Source: Thioclava atlantica (GTDB lineage: Bacteria; Pseudomonadota; Alphaproteobacteria; Rhodobacterales; Rhodobacteraceae). Taken from it: a stretch of DNA of 64,000 nucleotides. The stretch spans positions 1-64,000 of the forward strand of contig NZ_AQRC01000018.1 of assembly GCF_000737065.1 (NCBI RefSeq), written 5' to 3'. This document shows, piece after piece, positions 6,497 to 17,175 of this stretch. The notes below the pieces were generated by a model. That model searched no databases and was not told the DNA's origin. It saw nothing but the letters and a program-made list of their open reading frames with translations. Each line of letters starts with the position of its first letter. The stretch's first letter is position 1. A program made the position numbers and the translations under genes.

Positions 6497-8317
6497 TCAC
6501 CCCTCGGCGCGTGCGGCGCGCTTGCGCTCATGCGGGTCGAGATGGCGCTTGCGCAGGCGGATCGCCTTGGGCGTCACTTCGACCAGTTCGTCATCGTTGA
6601 TATAGGCGATGGCTTCCTCGAGGCTCATCCGGACCGGCGGGGTGAGGCGGACCGCCTCGTCGGTGCCGCTGGCGCGCACGTTGGTCAGCTTCTTGCCCTT
6701 GAGCGGGTTCACCTCGAGATCGTTGTCGCGCGAATGCTCGCCGATGATCATGCCGGTATAGACCTGCTCCTGCGCGCCGATAAAGAGCTTGCCGCGCTCC
6801 TCGAGGTTCCACAGCGCATAGGCCACGGAGACGCCGTTCTCCATCGAGATCAGCACGCCCTGACGACGGCCTTCGATCTGGCCCTTGTAGGGCGCCCAGC
6901 CGTGGAAGATCCGGTTCAGCACGCCGTTGCCGCGCGTGTCGGTCATGAACTCGCCCTGATAGCCGATGAGCCCGCGCGAAGGCACGAGCGCCACGATGCG
7001 GGTCTTGCCGTGGCCGGCGGGGCGCATCTCGGTCATCTCGCCCTTGCGCGCGCCGGTGAGCTTCTCGATCACCACGCCGGAGAATTCGTCATCGACATCG
7101 ACGATGACCTCCTCGATCGGCTCCATGCGCTGGCCGTCCTCCTCGCGGAAGATCACGCGCGGACGCGAGATCGACAGCTCGAAGCCCTCGCGGCGCATGT
7201 TCTCGATCAACACGCCCATCTGCAATTCGCCACGGCCCGAGACCACGAAGGCCTCGCCGCCCGGCGTGTCCTCGACCTTGATCGCGACATTGGTCTCGGC
7301 CTCCTTCATCAGGCGTTCGCGGATCACCCGCGATTGCACCTTGGAGCCGTCCTTGCCGGCGAGGGGCGAGTCGTTGATACCGAAGGTCACCGAGATCGTC
7401 GGCGGGTCGATCGGCTGCGACGGGAGCGCTTCCTCGACCTCGGGGGCGCAGAGCGTGTCGGCCACGGTGGCCTTGGTCATGCCCGCGACGGTGACGATAT
7501 CGCCCGCGACGGCCTCGTCGATCGGCTGCTGGGAGAGGCCGCGGAAGGCGAGGATCTTGGTGCAGCGGAAGCTCTCGATCCGCTCGCCCTTGCGCGAGAG
7601 CGCCTTGAGCTGGTCTCCCACCTTCAGCCGGCCGGCCTCGACGCGGCCGGTGAGGATGCGGCCGATGAACGGGTCGGCCGAAAGGGTGGTGGCGAGCATC
7701 TGGAACGGCTCGTCGGCGCGGAATTCCTGTTTCGGCGGCTCGACATGCTTCAGGATCAGGTCGAAGAGCGCGTCGAGGTTCTCGCGCGGCCCGTCCAGTT
7801 CGGTATCCGCCCAGCCCCCGATGCCGGAAGCATAGAGATGCGGGAAGTCGAGCTGGTCGTCATCGGCGCCGAGATTGGCGAAGAGGTCGAAGACCTCGTC
7901 GAGCGCGCGGTCGGGTTCGGCCGCGGGCTTGTCGACCTTGTTGAGCACGACGATCGGCTTGAGCCCGAGCGCGAGGGCCTTCGAGGTCACGAACTTGGTC
8001 TGCGGCATCGGGCCTTCGGCCGCGTCCACCAGCAGCACCACGCCATCGACCATCGACAGGATGCGTTCGACCTCGCCGCCGAAATCGGCGTGGCCGGGGG
8101 TGTCGACGATGTTGATCCGCGTGCCTTTCCACTCGACCGAGGTGGCCTTGGCGAGAATGGTGATGCCGCGTTCACGTTCGATGTCGTTGCTGTCCATCGC
8201 ACGTTCGGCGACGGCCTGGTTTTCACGAAACGCGCCGGATTGGCGCAGGAGCTGGTCCACGAGCGTCGTCTTGCCGTGGTCCACGTGAGCAATGATCGCA
8301 ATGTTGCGAAGATCCAT
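6497..8317 (-). CDS. typA: Translational GTPase TypA/BipA
   Basis: 606 residues, normal for the family. The GTPase domain shows 'AHVDHGKT' (G1), 'RERGITI' (G2), 'DTPGHADF' (G3) and 'NKVD' (G4). The EF-G-like domains and the TypA-specific C-terminus ('[17 protein letters not shown]', '[10 protein letters not shown]') follow. TypA is a ribosome-binding GTPase that helps assemble the large subunit and supports growth under cold or stress. It stands alone on this strand. Its 3' end adjoins the REP and element junction by about 50 bp and is intact, so insertion did not damage it. Confidence 0.96.
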   Translation of the reverse strand: MDLRNIAIIAHVDHGKTTLVDQLLRQSGAFRENQAVAERAMDSNDIERERGITILAKATSVEWKGTRINIVDTPGHADFGGEVERILSMVDGVVLLVDAAEGPMPQTKFVTSKALALGLKPIVVLNKVDKPAAEPDRALDEVFDLFANLGADDDQLDFPHLYASGIGGWADTELDGPRENLDALFDLILKHVEPPKQEFRADEPFQMLATTLSADPFIGRILTGRVEAGRLKVGDQLKALSRKGERIESFRCTKILAFRGLSQQPIDEAVAGDIVTVAGMTKATVADTLCAPEVEEALPSQPIDPPTISVTFGINDSPLAGKDGSKVQSRVIRERLMKEAETNVAIKVEDTPGGEAFVVSGRGELQMGVLIENMRREGFELSISRPRVIFREEDGQRMEPIEEVIVDVDDEFSGVVIEKLTGARKGEMTEMRPAGHGKTRIVALVPSRGLIGYQGEFMTDTRGNGVLNRIFHGWAPYKGQIEGRRQGVLISMENGVSVAYALWNLEERGKLFIGAQEQVYTGMIIGEHSRDNDLEVNPLKGKKLTNVRASGTDEAVRLTPPVRMSLEEAIAYINDDELVEVTPKAIRLRKRHLDPHERKRAARAEG

Positions 8318-8404
8318 GGGAGGTCCGCCTGTTTTGAAGTTGCCCCGCCCTTAAGGGAAAAAACCGGGCGCGGCTAGCCCCCGGAAACCGATCGCGGTGG
8401 CAGT

Positions 8405-8740
8405 TCATTGGAAATGTGACTTCGAGAAGAGGTTGATGATCACGATCCCGGCCAGGATCAGCGCGATCCCGATCAGGGCAGGCGCGTCGAGGCGCTGGCC
8501 GAAGAGCGCCCAGCCCGCCCCGGCGATCAGCACCATCCCGATGCCCGACCACAGCGCATAGGTGATCCCGAGCGGCAGGACCTTCAGCACCAGCGTGAAG
8601 AAATAGAGCCCGCCGAGGAACCCGGCCGCCACCCCGAGCGAGGGCCACAGGCGCGTGAATTGCTGGCTCGCCTGCAGGCAGGCCGAGCCGAAGGTCTCGA
8701 AGGCGACCGCGATCAGCAGGAAGAGATAGGTCTTGAGCAT
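8405..8740 (-). CDS. Small multidrug resistance (SMR) family transporter
   Basis: 111 residues with four hydrophobic helices, the SMR size. The N-terminus 'LLIAVAFETFG' carries the membrane-embedded Glu (residue 15) that binds drug cation and protons in EmrE. 'GITYALWSGIGMVLI' is the helix-3 signature. It would export small cationic compounds, or guanidinium if of the Gdx subtype; the sequence by eye does not separate these. It lies 18 bp downstream of a YitT-family gene on the same strand. Confidence 0.88.
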   Translation of the reverse strand: MLKTYLFLLIAVAFETFGSACLQASQQFTRLWPSLGVAAGFLGGLYFFTLVLKVLPLGITYALWSGIGMVLIAGAGWALFGQRLDAPALIGIALILAGIVIINLFSKSHFQ

Positions 8741-8758
8741 GGCGTGCAGGGTGCCAGA

Positions 8759-9379
8759 TCAGGTCACCACATACCAGTCGCGTCGATGGTTCATCGCGAT
8801 GACGAAATTGAGCACCATCGCGCCGAGAAGCGACCAGAGCACCTGCGGCGGCGCGAGGACGAGGCTGGCGATCACGAAGAGGATCAGATCGTGGAGGAGC
8901 TGCGTCCAGCCCGCACGGAAGCCGAATTTGTCCTGCAAGATCACCGCGACGATGGAGACGCCGCCGAGCGAGCCGCCATGCCGGAAAAGTCCCAGCAGGC
9001 CCACCCCCGCGGAGATCCCGAAAAGCGTGGCGGCGACGGCCGGGTGGATCTGAGCGACATGCAGGAAGGGTTTGAGCGCCTCGGCCATCAGCGAGACGAG
9101 GCTCACGGTGAAGAGGCTCTTGAGCGCGAAGCTCGTGCCGCGCGCATGATAGGCGAAGGCATAGAAGGGGATGTTGATCGCGAAGAACACGAGGCCGAAA
9201 CTGATCCCCGTCACATAGGAAAGGATCAGCGCGGCCCCCGCCGTGCCGCCCGTCACAAGCCCTGCCGCACGCAGCAGGTGGATGCCGAGCGCCGCCTGCG
9301 CGGAGGCGATGACGAGGCCCTGAAAATCCTCGATCCGGGAGTAGCGCGGGCGCGGCTGCGTATGAAGGTCAATATCCAT
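8759..9379 (-). CDS. YitT-family membrane protein (first)
   Basis: 206 residues with five or six hydrophobic segments. The pattern 'AAGLVTGGTAGAALILSYVTGISFGLVFFAINIPFY' near the N-terminus is characteristic of the YitT/DUF161 family. Function is not established for the family. A paralogue of the same length, with closely similar central motifs ('LFRHGGSLGGVSIVAVILQDKFGFRAG'), lies directly upstream at 9465-10082, so the pair arose by tandem duplication. It lacks the soluble C-terminal domain found in longer Firmicutes homologues. Confidence 0.82.
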   Translation of the reverse strand: MDIDLHTQPRPRYSRIEDFQGLVIASAQAALGIHLLRAAGLVTGGTAGAALILSYVTGISFGLVFFAINIPFYAFAYHARGTSFALKSLFTVSLVSLMAEALKPFLHVAQIHPAVAATLFGISAGVGLLGLFRHGGSLGGVSIVAVILQDKFGFRAGWTQLLHDLILFVIASLVLAPPQVLWSLLGAMVLNFVIAMNHRRDWYVVT

Positions 9380-9464
9380 GACCTAAATATGAGGCAGATT
9401 CGCCGAATTTCAAAACCGCCCCATGCAGGGCGGCTATGAGCGCGCGGAATGGGTCAGGGGGCGT

Positions 9465-10082
9465 TCAGGTCGCGATGTAGCGGTCGCGGCGGTGATTGAT
9501 CAGGATGATCACGTTGAGCACCATCGCGCCCAGAAGCGACCAGAGCACCTTGTCGAGCGGCAGCACGAAAAGCGCGAAGAGAAAGACGCAGCAATCGAAC
9601 AGGATCTGCGTGCGGCCCGCCTTGAAGCCGGTCTTGTCCTGCAGATAGAGCGCGACGATCCCGACGCCGCCCAGGCTCGCCCCGTGCCGGAAGAGCGCCA
9701 GCAGACCCGCGCCCGCGGTCACCCCCGCCAGCACCGCCGAGGCGGCCGGATGGAGCGTCGCGAATTGCAGCAGCTGCGGGAAGATCTCGGTGAAGCCCGA
9801 GAGCAGGGCGACCGAGAGCACCGTCTTGATGGTGAAGCGCATCCCCATCCGCCGGAAGGCCAGCCAGTAGAAGGGCAGGTTCAGGGTGAAGAAGATCGCG
9901 CCGAAGCTCCAGCCGGTGACATAGGAGAGCACCAGCGACAGGCCCGCGATCTGCCCCGTGAACAGCCCCGCGCCATGCAGCAGCAGCACCGAGAGCGTGA
10001 CCAGAAGCGTGCCAGTAAGCAGCCCCTGGCTGTCCTCCACGAGGGAGTGACGGGTCGGATTGGAGTGGCGCGACATGGTCAT
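9465..10082 (-). CDS. YitT-family membrane protein (second, tandem paralogue)
   Basis: About 205 residues from the chosen start 'MTMSRHSNPTRHS'. An open frame extends 46 codons further upstream, but its composition is unlike the family and its start lacks a good ribosome site. Shares 'GLLTG', 'LSYVTGWSFGAIFFTLNLPFYWLAF' and 'LFRHGASLGGVGIVALYLQDKTGFKAG' with the downstream paralogue. Several membrane segments; family function unknown. An 85 bp gap separates the pair, and the adjacent SMR gene may share the transcript. Confidence 0.82.
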   Translation of the reverse strand: MTMSRHSNPTRHSLVEDSQGLLTGTLLVTLSVLLLHGAGLFTGQIAGLSLVLSYVTGWSFGAIFFTLNLPFYWLAFRRMGMRFTIKTVLSVALLSGFTEIFPQLLQFATLHPAASAVLAGVTAGAGLLALFRHGASLGGVGIVALYLQDKTGFKAGRTQILFDCCVFLFALFVLPLDKVLWSLLGAMVLNVIILINHRRDRYIAT

Positions 10083-10529
10083 GGCCGCCAGATGCCATGC
10101 GCCGTGCGCGCGCGCAAGTACTGCGGCGCTTCCGCCACAGGTGCGCCGCAAAGGTCGGGATCGCGGCTTGAAAAGGTTGCGCGCTTTTGTCGCATCGGGC
10201 CAAGTGCCGGCAGTTCGCAACGCCCATGCACGAAAGGAGGGCCTACATGACTTATCGTCGTCTCGCCCTCGCGTCGCGTCGCGGACATTCCGTCAGCACC
10301 CATCGCGTCACCGCAGATCGCATCGGCCTCCAGCGTCGACAGCAATTTTCGCGCCTGACCCGCCGCTGACGTTTTCGGGGCCTGATCGGCTCCATCCCGC
10401 AACCTGATCCGATTCCGCGTCCCGGGCCGTCCCGTGACGTCACAGCCGTGACCGCGGGTTCGGATCGTCTCTTCAAACTGCAAAATGAAAGGCCGGTTGC
10501 GGGGTGGACCCTCGCGCCGGGAGAGATCC
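10083..10529. other. Intergenic region with one probable small ORF
   Basis: Between the YitT gene and the DUF1127-like gene there are ~450 bp. The only support for coding is the 40-aa ORF at 10247-10369, which has a perfect ribosome site. Divergent promoters should lie here; none was convincing. Confidence 0.5.
10247..10369 (+). CDS. Small Arg-rich protein (40 aa), unknown
   Basis: The ATG follows a perfect AAGGAGG by six bases, the strongest ribosome site in this part of the window. The 40-residue product 'MTYRRLALASRRGHS...' holds about ten Arg and no acidic residue run; it has no membrane segment. It precedes the DUF1127-like gene by ~160 bp on the same strand. Small basic proteins of this kind are common in Rhodobacterales, but no function can be given. 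Confidence 0.5.
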   Translation: MTYRRLALASRRGHSVSTHRVTADRIGLQRRQQFSRLTRR

Positions 10530-10751
10530 ATGATCCAGACCATCGACCACAAGGCGGACCCCGTCACCATCGAGGCCGCAATCGCCAAGTTCGGCGCCGC
10601 GAAATTGCTGCGTGCGGCTCTTGTCGCGCTGATCGCCCGGGGGCCCAAGCCCAGCAAGCTCGATGCGGGGCAGCTGAGCGATCACCTGCGGCGCGATATC
10701 GGGCTGGGGCCCGCCGAGCCTCCACCCGAGCCGTGGAGCCTGCTCCGGTAA
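10530..10751 (+). CDS. Small DUF1127-like protein
   Basis: 73 residues from 'MIQTIDHKADP', with GGGAGAG upstream; an earlier ATG at 10485 is less likely. The segment 'LSDHLRRDIGL' at ~48-58 matches the C-terminal motif of DUF1127/YjiS-like proteins, small basic proteins linked in other alphaproteobacteria to RNA turnover and phosphate or nitrogen metabolism. A strong terminator follows directly. The motif is short, so assignment is moderate. Confidence 0.6.
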   Translation: MIQTIDHKADPVTIEAAIAKFGAAKLLRAALVALIARGPKPSKLDAGQLSDHLRRDIGLGPAEPPPEPWSLLR

Positions 10752-10757
10752 GCGAAA

Positions 10758-10798
10758 GGGCCGGGCGTCTCACGCGCCCGGCCCCCATCAGTTTCTTC
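10758..10798 (+). terminator. Terminator between the DUF1127-like gene and icd
   Basis: GGGCCGGGCG (10758-10767) and CGCCCGGCCC (10775-10784) form a perfect 10-bp stem with a 7-base loop. A T/C-rich tail follows. It sits between convergent genes and can serve both. Confidence 0.75.
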
Positions 10799-10817
10799 TC
10801 GCGATTGCGCCTGGCGA

Positions 10818-12032
10818 TCAGACGGTCAGCGCCTTGTTGAGATACTCGTCCACCTTCTCGAGGAAGCCCATCGTGGTGAGCCACTTCTGGTCGGGACCGA
10901 CGAGCAGCGCGAGGTCCTTGGTCATGAAACCGTCCTCGACGCATTGCACGCAGACTTTCTCGAGCGTGGTCGCGAAGGTCATCAGCTGCTCGTTATTGTC
11001 GAGCTTGGCGCGGTGCTTGAGGCCGCCGGTCCAGGCGAAGATCGACGCGATCGAGTTGGTCGAGGTCTCTTTGCCGGCCTGATGCTGGCGGTAGTGACGG
11101 GTCACGGTGCCATGCGCGGCTTCGGCCTCGACGGTCTTGCCATCGGGCGTCATGAGGACCGAGGTCATCAGTCCGAGCGAGCCGAAGCCCTGCGCGACGG
11201 TGTCCGACTGCACGTCGCCGTCGTAGTTCTTGCAGGCCCAGACATAGCCGCCCGACCATTTCAGAGCCGAGGCGACCATGTCGTCGATCAGGCGGTGCTC
11301 ATAGGTGATGCCGGCGGCTTCGAACTTCTCGGCGAACTCTTCCTCGTAGACCTTCTGGAACAGATCCTTGAAGCGGCCGTCATAGGCCTTGAGGATGGTG
11401 TTCTTGGTCGAGAGGTAGACCGGCCAGCCCTTGACGAGACCGTAGTTCATCGAGGCCCGCGCGAAGTCGATGATCGACTCGTCGAGGTTGTACATCGCCA
11501 TGGTCACGCCCGAACCGGGCGCGTCGAACACTTCCTTCTCGATCACCTCGCCGTCGTCGCCGACGAACTTGATCGAGAGCTTGCCCTTGCCGGGGAAGCG
11601 GAAATCGGTGGCGCGGTACTGGTCGCCGAAGGCATGACGGCCGACGACGATCGGCTTGGTCCAGCCCGGCACGAGGCGCGGGACGTTCTTGCAGATGATC
11701 GGCTCGCGGAAGATCACGCCGCCGAGGATGTTGCGGATCGTGCCGTTGGGCGAGCGGTACATGCGCTTGAGGCCGAACTCCTCGACGCGGGCCTCGTCGG
11801 GGGTGATGGTCGCGCATTTCACGCCGACGCCGTATTTCTTGATCGCCTCGGCCGCGTCCACGGTGATCTGGTCGTCGGTGGCGTCGCGGGACTCGATGCC
11901 CAGATCGTAATATTTCAGGTCGATATCGAGATAGGGCAGGATCAGCTTCTTCTTGATGAAGTCCCAGATGATCCGGGTCATCTCGTCGCCGTCGAGCTCG
12001 ACGACGGGGTTCTCTACCTTGATCTTGGTCAT
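10818..12032 (-). CDS. icd: NADP-dependent isocitrate dehydrogenase
   Basis: 404 residues, the length of the eukaryote-like dimeric IDH type common in alphaproteobacteria. Substrate-binding motifs include '[19 protein letters not shown]' (~95-113), '[24 protein letters not shown]' with the metal-binding Asp residues, and '[23 protein letters not shown]', which forms the NADP site. It oxidises isocitrate to 2-oxoglutarate and CO2 in the TCA cycle. It is monocistronic by spacing, with ~110 bp to the upstream HD gene. Confidence 0.96.
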   Translation of the reverse strand: MTKIKVENPVVELDGDEMTRIIWDFIKKKLILPYLDIDLKYYDLGIESRDATDDQITVDAAEAIKKYGVGVKCATITPDEARVEEFGLKRMYRSPNGTIRNILGGVIFREPIICKNVPRLVPGWTKPIVVGRHAFGDQYRATDFRFPGKGKLSIKFVGDDGEVIEKEVFDAPGSGVTMAMYNLDESIIDFARASMNYGLVKGWPVYLSTKNTILKAYDGRFKDLFQKVYEEEFAEKFEAAGITYEHRLIDDMVASALKWSGGYVWACKNYDGDVQSDTVAQGFGSLGLMTSVLMTPDGKTVEAEAAHGTVTRHYRQHQAGKETSTNSIASIFAWTGGLKHRAKLDNNEQLMTFATTLEKVCVQCVEDGFMTKDLALLVGPDQKWLTTMGFLEKVDEYLNKALTV

Positions 12033-12141
12033 GAAGGCCCTCTTGGTTTGGGTGACTCGGGATTGCGCGCGTCATAGCCCATTCCGGGACGCTTGGCTAG
12101 GCGGTATGCGATTGTATGCCGAGGGGTCGCGGGGGCAGGGG

Positions 12142-12738
12142 TCAGACGCGGTCGCGGGCCGCGAACCAGGGTTCGACCTTCGCCTTCACCCAGTCCCAGA
12201 CCCCCGGCAATCCGCGGGCGATCTTCTGGCCCACCCGGCTCTCGAGCTGGCCGAACTGCACGTCATACTCGACCCAGGAGCCGCCGCCCGAGAGATGGTT
12301 GAGCAGCACCGGCTGCACCCGGTCGAGCGACTTGGCGAAGATCGCGTCGGCGCTCTCATTGGCCTCGAATTCGTGCCAGAGATCGAGCAGCGCCGCGCCC
12401 TGTTCCTGGGGCAGCAGGCCGAAGATCCGTTCGGCCGCGCGCGCCTCGGCGGCCGCGATCTCGGGCGCGCCATGCGCCGCGCCGTTCTGGCTGTGGATCG
12501 GCACGTCGCCGACGTCGATCTCGACGAGGTCGTGCAGGAGCAGCATCCGGATCGCGCGGTTCACGTCGACGCCCTCGGGCGCGTGATCGGCGAGCACCAG
12601 CGCGTAGAGCGCGAGGCTCCAGCTGTGCTCGCCGGAATTCTCGGGGCGCGAGGCATCGTGGATCGGCGTCGCGCGGGTGACCGATTTGAGCTTTTCAGCT
12701 TCGGCCAGGAAGGCGAATTGCTGGTCGAGCCGGGTCAC
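12142..12738 (-). CDS. HD-domain hydrolase (YfbR/HDDC2-like)
   Basis: 198 residues. Metal-binding motifs are His in 'ENSGEHSWSLAL' (~35-46), the HD pair in 'LLLHDLVEIDVGD' and a later Asp in 'ANESADAIFAKSLDRVQP'. This pattern fits YfbR/HDDC2-type 5'-deoxynucleotidases, although substrate cannot be decided. Its ATG overlaps the stop of the upstream 83-aa gene by 4 bp (ATGA), so it is translationally coupled to a three-gene operon with an alpha/beta hydrolase. Confidence 0.8.
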   Translation of the reverse strand: MTRLDQQFAFLAEAEKLKSVTRATPIHDASRPENSGEHSWSLALYALVLADHAPEGVDVNRAIRMLLLHDLVEIDVGDVPIHSQNGAAHGAPEIAAAEARAAERIFGLLPQEQGAALLDLWHEFEANESADAIFAKSLDRVQPVLLNHLSGGGSWVEYDVQFGQLESRVGQKIARGLPGVWDWVKAKVEPWFAARDRV

Positions 12739-12986
12739 GCCGGGTCCTTGTCGTCGGATTTGCCGGCGCGGGCCTCGAGCGCCGCGATCTTCTGTTCGAA
12801 GAACGTCCGACCGCGCCGTTCGGCCAGATGCAGGCGGCAGGCCGTCAGATAGGCTTCCTGCAGCGAGGGCGACGAGGTGCCGATATGGTTGCCGATCTCC
12901 AGAAACAGGCGATCGTCTCCATATTTGGTCATCGCCTCCATCGTGTCGGCGGCGAGTTTCTCGGCAAGCTCGTCGATCAGCGCCAT
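12735..12986 (-). CDS. Small conserved-type protein, unknown (83 aa)
   Basis: 83 mainly helical residues, 'MALIDELAEKLAAD...', with 'MTKYGDDRLFLEIGNHIGTSSPSLQEAYLTACRLHLAE' as its most structured part and a charged tail. No family recognised. Its start overlaps the hydrolase stop (TGATG) and its stop overlaps the HD gene start (ATGA), so it is certainly a translated member of this operon. It could be an adaptor for either neighbour, but nothing in the sequence shows that. Confidence 0.75.
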   Translation of the reverse strand: MALIDELAEKLAADTMEAMTKYGDDRLFLEIGNHIGTSSPSLQEAYLTACRLHLAERRGRTFFEQKIAALEARAGKSDDKDPA

Positions 12987-13663
12987 CAGCGCGTGCCCTC
13001 CGTCAGCCTCCGGCGCACATAGGCCTGGACCGTTTCGATCATCGGCTTCATATGCGCCTCTTCGTTCTTGAAGAAGTGATCCGCGCCTTCGACCACCTCA
13101 TGGGTGATCGTGATGCCCTTCTGCTCCTGCAGCTTGGAAACCAGTTGCTCGGTCTCTTTCGGCTGGGCGATCCGGTCATTGCTGCCGTTGATGATCAGGC
13201 CCGAGGAGGGGCAGGGCGCAAGGAAGCTGTAATCGTAGTTGCCGGGGCCGGGCGAGGAGGGGCCGGGCGGGGCCACCGAGATGAAGCCGGTGATCTCGGG
13301 GCGGCGCATCAGGAGCTGCATGCCGATCCAGGCGCCGAAGGAATGGCCCGCGACCCAGCAATGTTTCGAATTCGGGTTCATCGCCTGCAGATAGTCGAGA
13401 GCGGAGGCCGCATCCGACAATTCGCCCACGCCCTGATCGTATTCCCCTTGGCTCCGGCCGACGCCGCGGAAATTGAAACGCAGCACGGTGAAGCCGAGCT
13501 TGTGGAAGGCGTAATGCAGGTTGTAGACGACGCGATTGTTCATCGTGCCGCCGAATTGCGGGTCGGGATGCAGAATGATCGCGATCGGCGCGTCGGGGGC
13601 GGCTTGCGGATGATAGCGCCCCTCGAGGCGACCTTCGGGACCGGGGAAAATGACTTCGGGCAT
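12986..13663 (-). CDS. Alpha/beta hydrolase (COG2945-like)
   Basis: 225 residues. 'LHPDPQFGGTMNN' gives the oxyanion-hole HP motif, 'AGHSFGAWIG' (~100) the GxSxG nucleophile elbow, 'GSNDRIAQPKETE' the acid and 'EGADHFF' the catalytic His. This set matches the small cytosolic alpha/beta hydrolases of COG2945, of uncertain substrate. First gene of the three-gene overlapping operon. The promoter must lie in the ~230 bp gap shared with divergent iscR. Confidence 0.85.
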   Translation of the reverse strand: MPEVIFPGPEGRLEGRYHPQAAPDAPIAIILHPDPQFGGTMNNRVVYNLHYAFHKLGFTVLRFNFRGVGRSQGEYDQGVGELSDAASALDYLQAMNPNSKHCWVAGHSFGAWIGMQLLMRRPEITGFISVAPPGPSSPGPGNYDYSFLAPCPSSGLIINGSNDRIAQPKETEQLVSKLQEQKGITITHEVVEGADHFFKNEEAHMKPMIETVQAYVRRRLTEGTR

Positions 13664-13897
13664 CGTCTCTCGTTTTTATTCGCCAGCTTTCCTGAGGGAG
13701 GGGTCGCGACCGCCACCGCATTTCTTGACGGGTCGGCGCGGCTGCCCTAGGAGGAAGCCACCCCCGGCGCCATGCCGGGAGATCGGGTATTGGTGGAGGT
13801 AATCGGCCCGCGCGCTTGCGTCAATGCTTTGAGCGGGATTTGCATGCTTTGGCGGAGGTTTTCCCCGCCGGATCACCGGGAAACGGGAGAGGGTCGC
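13664..13897. promoter_or_regulatory. Divergent control region between the hydrolase operon and iscR
   Basis: A 234 bp gap with a possible rightward promoter, TTGACG at 13725-13730, then 17 bases and TAGGAG. The -10 is poor. IscR autoregulation in R. sphaeroides makes an IscR-binding site likely here, but I could not place one. The GGGAGAGG before the iscR ATG is a good ribosome site. Confidence 0.35.
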
Positions 13898-14356
13898 ATG
13901 AAACTTTCGACGAAAGGGCGCTACGCGATGGTGGCGCTGGTCGATCTGGCGCTGGCAGGCGAGGGGCAACGCACCTCGCTCTCGGCGCTTTCCGAGCGTC
14001 AGGATATCTCGCTGCCCTATCTCGAACAGCTCTTCGTGCGGCTGCGCCGGGCGGGGCTGGTGACCTCGGTACGCGGACCGGGCGGCGGCTACCGGCTTGC
14101 GCGCGAGCCTGCCGAGATCCGGATTTCCGATATCTTCGAGGCCGTCGACGAGACCGTCTCGGCGATGCATGTCGGGGCAGGCGCCTCGGGCGGCATTTCC
14201 GGCTCGCGCGCGCAATCGCTGAGCAACCGGCTGTGGGAGAGCCTCTCGGCGCAGGTCTTCGTCTTCCTGCATCAGACCACGCTTCAGGACGTGGTGAAGA
14301 ACCAGCTCAAACCCTGTCCGGCAGTGCCGCATCTCTTCTCGGTGGTGGACGAATAA
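13898..14356 (+). CDS. iscR: Rrf2-family regulator IscR (single-cysteine type)
   Basis: 152 residues. 'MKLSTKGRYAMVALVDLA', 'ISLPYLEQLFVRLRRAGLVTSVRGPGGGYRLA' and 'ISDIFEAVDET' are the winged-helix and dimer motifs of IscR/Rrf2. Classical IscR binds a [2Fe-2S] cluster with three Cys and a His near residues 90-110. Here that loop is 'VGAGASGGISG' and holds no Cys; the only Cys is in 'LKPCPAVPHLF' near the C-terminus. A single-Cys IscR that still senses iron is known from Rhodobacter sphaeroides. It heads the SUF operon and probably represses it. Confidence 0.9.
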   Translation: MKLSTKGRYAMVALVDLALAGEGQRTSLSALSERQDISLPYLEQLFVRLRRAGLVTSVRGPGGGYRLAREPAEIRISDIFEAVDETVSAMHVGAGASGGISGSRAQSLSNRLWESLSAQVFVFLHQTTLQDVVKNQLKPCPAVPHLFSVVDE

Positions 14357-14486
14357 CACCCGCGCACCATCTCGAGCGGTCGTGACGGGTATTTTCATCT
14401 AGGTGAAGGGGAGCGCAGGGCGCCGTTTCCTCTCGTCGGAATTCTCTCCGCCGCAGACTTTCTTTCTTTATCCCGGGCGATCCGCG

Positions 14487-15533
14487 ATGGCTGACAGAAC
14501 CTATCTCGACTGGAATGCGACGACACCGCTGCGCGCGGAAGTGCGCGCGGCGATGATCGCGGCGATGGATGTCGTGGGCAATCCCTCCTCGGTCCATAGC
14601 GAGGGACGCGCGGCCAAGGCGCTGATCGAGCGCGCGCGCGCCCAGGTGGCGGCCGCGCTCGGGGCCGAGGGGCAGGATGTGGTCTTCACCTCCGGCGCGA
14701 CCGAGGCGGCGGCGCTGGCACTGGCGGGGCGCGAGATCCATTGCGCCGGGGTCGAACATGACGCGGTGCGCAGCTGGTGCATCGAGGATCTGCCGGTTTC
14801 GGCCTCCGGGCGGATCACGGTGGCCGATCCCGCGCATTCGGCGGTGCAGCTTGCCAATTCCGAGACCGGCGTGGTGCAGGAGCTGCCCGAGGGGCTCTGG
14901 TTCTCCGATCTCACGCAGGGTTTCGGCAAGATCCCCTTCGCCTTCAACTGGCTCGGCTGCACCGCGGGCGCGATCTCGGCGCACAAGCTGGGCGGCCCGA
15001 AAGGGGTGGGGGCGCTGGTCGTGCGCCGCGGCACCGAGATCGCCGCGCAGCTCAAGGGCGGCGGGCAGGAAATGGGCCGGCGCGCGGGCACCGAGAACAT
15101 CATCGGCATCGCCGCTTTCGGCGCCGCGGCCCAGGCGGCCGCGCACGATCTCGAGGCCGGGATCTGGGGCCGGGTGGAAAAACTTAGAAACATTCTAGAG
15201 AACGCCATTGCGGATCGGGCAAAAGAAACTATTTTTGTCGGGAAAGAGTCGCACAGGCTTCCGAACACCTCCTGCTTCCTCACGCCCGGATGGAAGGGCG
15301 AGACGCAGGTGATGCAGATGGATCTGGGCGGCTTTGCGGTTTCGGCGGGCTCCGCCTGTTCGAGCGGCAAGGTCAGATCGAGCGCGGCGTTGCGCGCGAT
15401 GGGCTTTGACGAGGAGCAAGCCGGCTGCGCGATCCGGGTTTCGCTGGGGCCCGATACGCGCGAAGAGGATGTGATGCGTTTCGCCGAACACTGGCTGAAA
15501 TGCGAAGGGAAACACCGCGCACGGCGCGGATGA
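14487..15533 (+). CDS. Cysteine desulfurase (IscS/NifS-like, class V aminotransferase)
   Basis: 348 residues from '[15 protein letters not shown]'. PLP-binding motif '[14 protein letters not shown]' with the Schiff-base Lys, and catalytic loop '[14 protein letters not shown]' with the active Cys. The long Cys loop makes it group I, unlike SufS at the operon end. It releases sulfur from cysteine as a persulfide for Fe-S assembly. The 3' part includes a 90 bp AT-rich patch (15177-15270, around '[23 protein letters not shown]') unlike the rest of the gene. It is followed by sufB after 19 bp. Confidence 0.92.
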   Translation: MADRTYLDWNATTPLRAEVRAAMIAAMDVVGNPSSVHSEGRAAKALIERARAQVAAALGAEGQDVVFTSGATEAAALALAGREIHCAGVEHDAVRSWCIEDLPVSASGRITVADPAHSAVQLANSETGVVQELPEGLWFSDLTQGFGKIPFAFNWLGCTAGAISAHKLGGPKGVGALVVRRGTEIAAQLKGGGQEMGRRAGTENIIGIAAFGAAAQAAAHDLEAGIWGRVEKLRNILENAIADRAKETIFVGKESHRLPNTSCFLTPGWKGETQVMQMDLGGFAVSAGSACSSGKVRSSAALRAMGFDEEQAGCAIRVSLGPDTREEDVMRFAEHWLKCEGKHRARRG

Positions 15534-15552
15534 GCGACAGGAGAGGCCGGAT

Positions 15553-17073
<1,521 letters not shown>

Positions 17074-17175
17074 TCCTCTCCGCCTTACAGACGGAAATTT
17101 CCCCGGCCTCGCCCAAATTCGGGCGTAATTGCTGGCCATTTCTCGACCTGTCTAAAGAGACAGGTGAGGTGAGCC

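Noticed and set aside
6443-8377. 644-codon open frame antisense to typA
   Set aside because: It mirrors typA exactly, has low-complexity His/Asp/Arg composition typical of GC-rich shadow frames, and typA motifs are complete on the other strand.
13725-13754. Clear promoter for iscR
   Set aside because: The -35 TTGACG is good, but the -10 TAGGAG is weak; kept only as a low-confidence note in the region entry.
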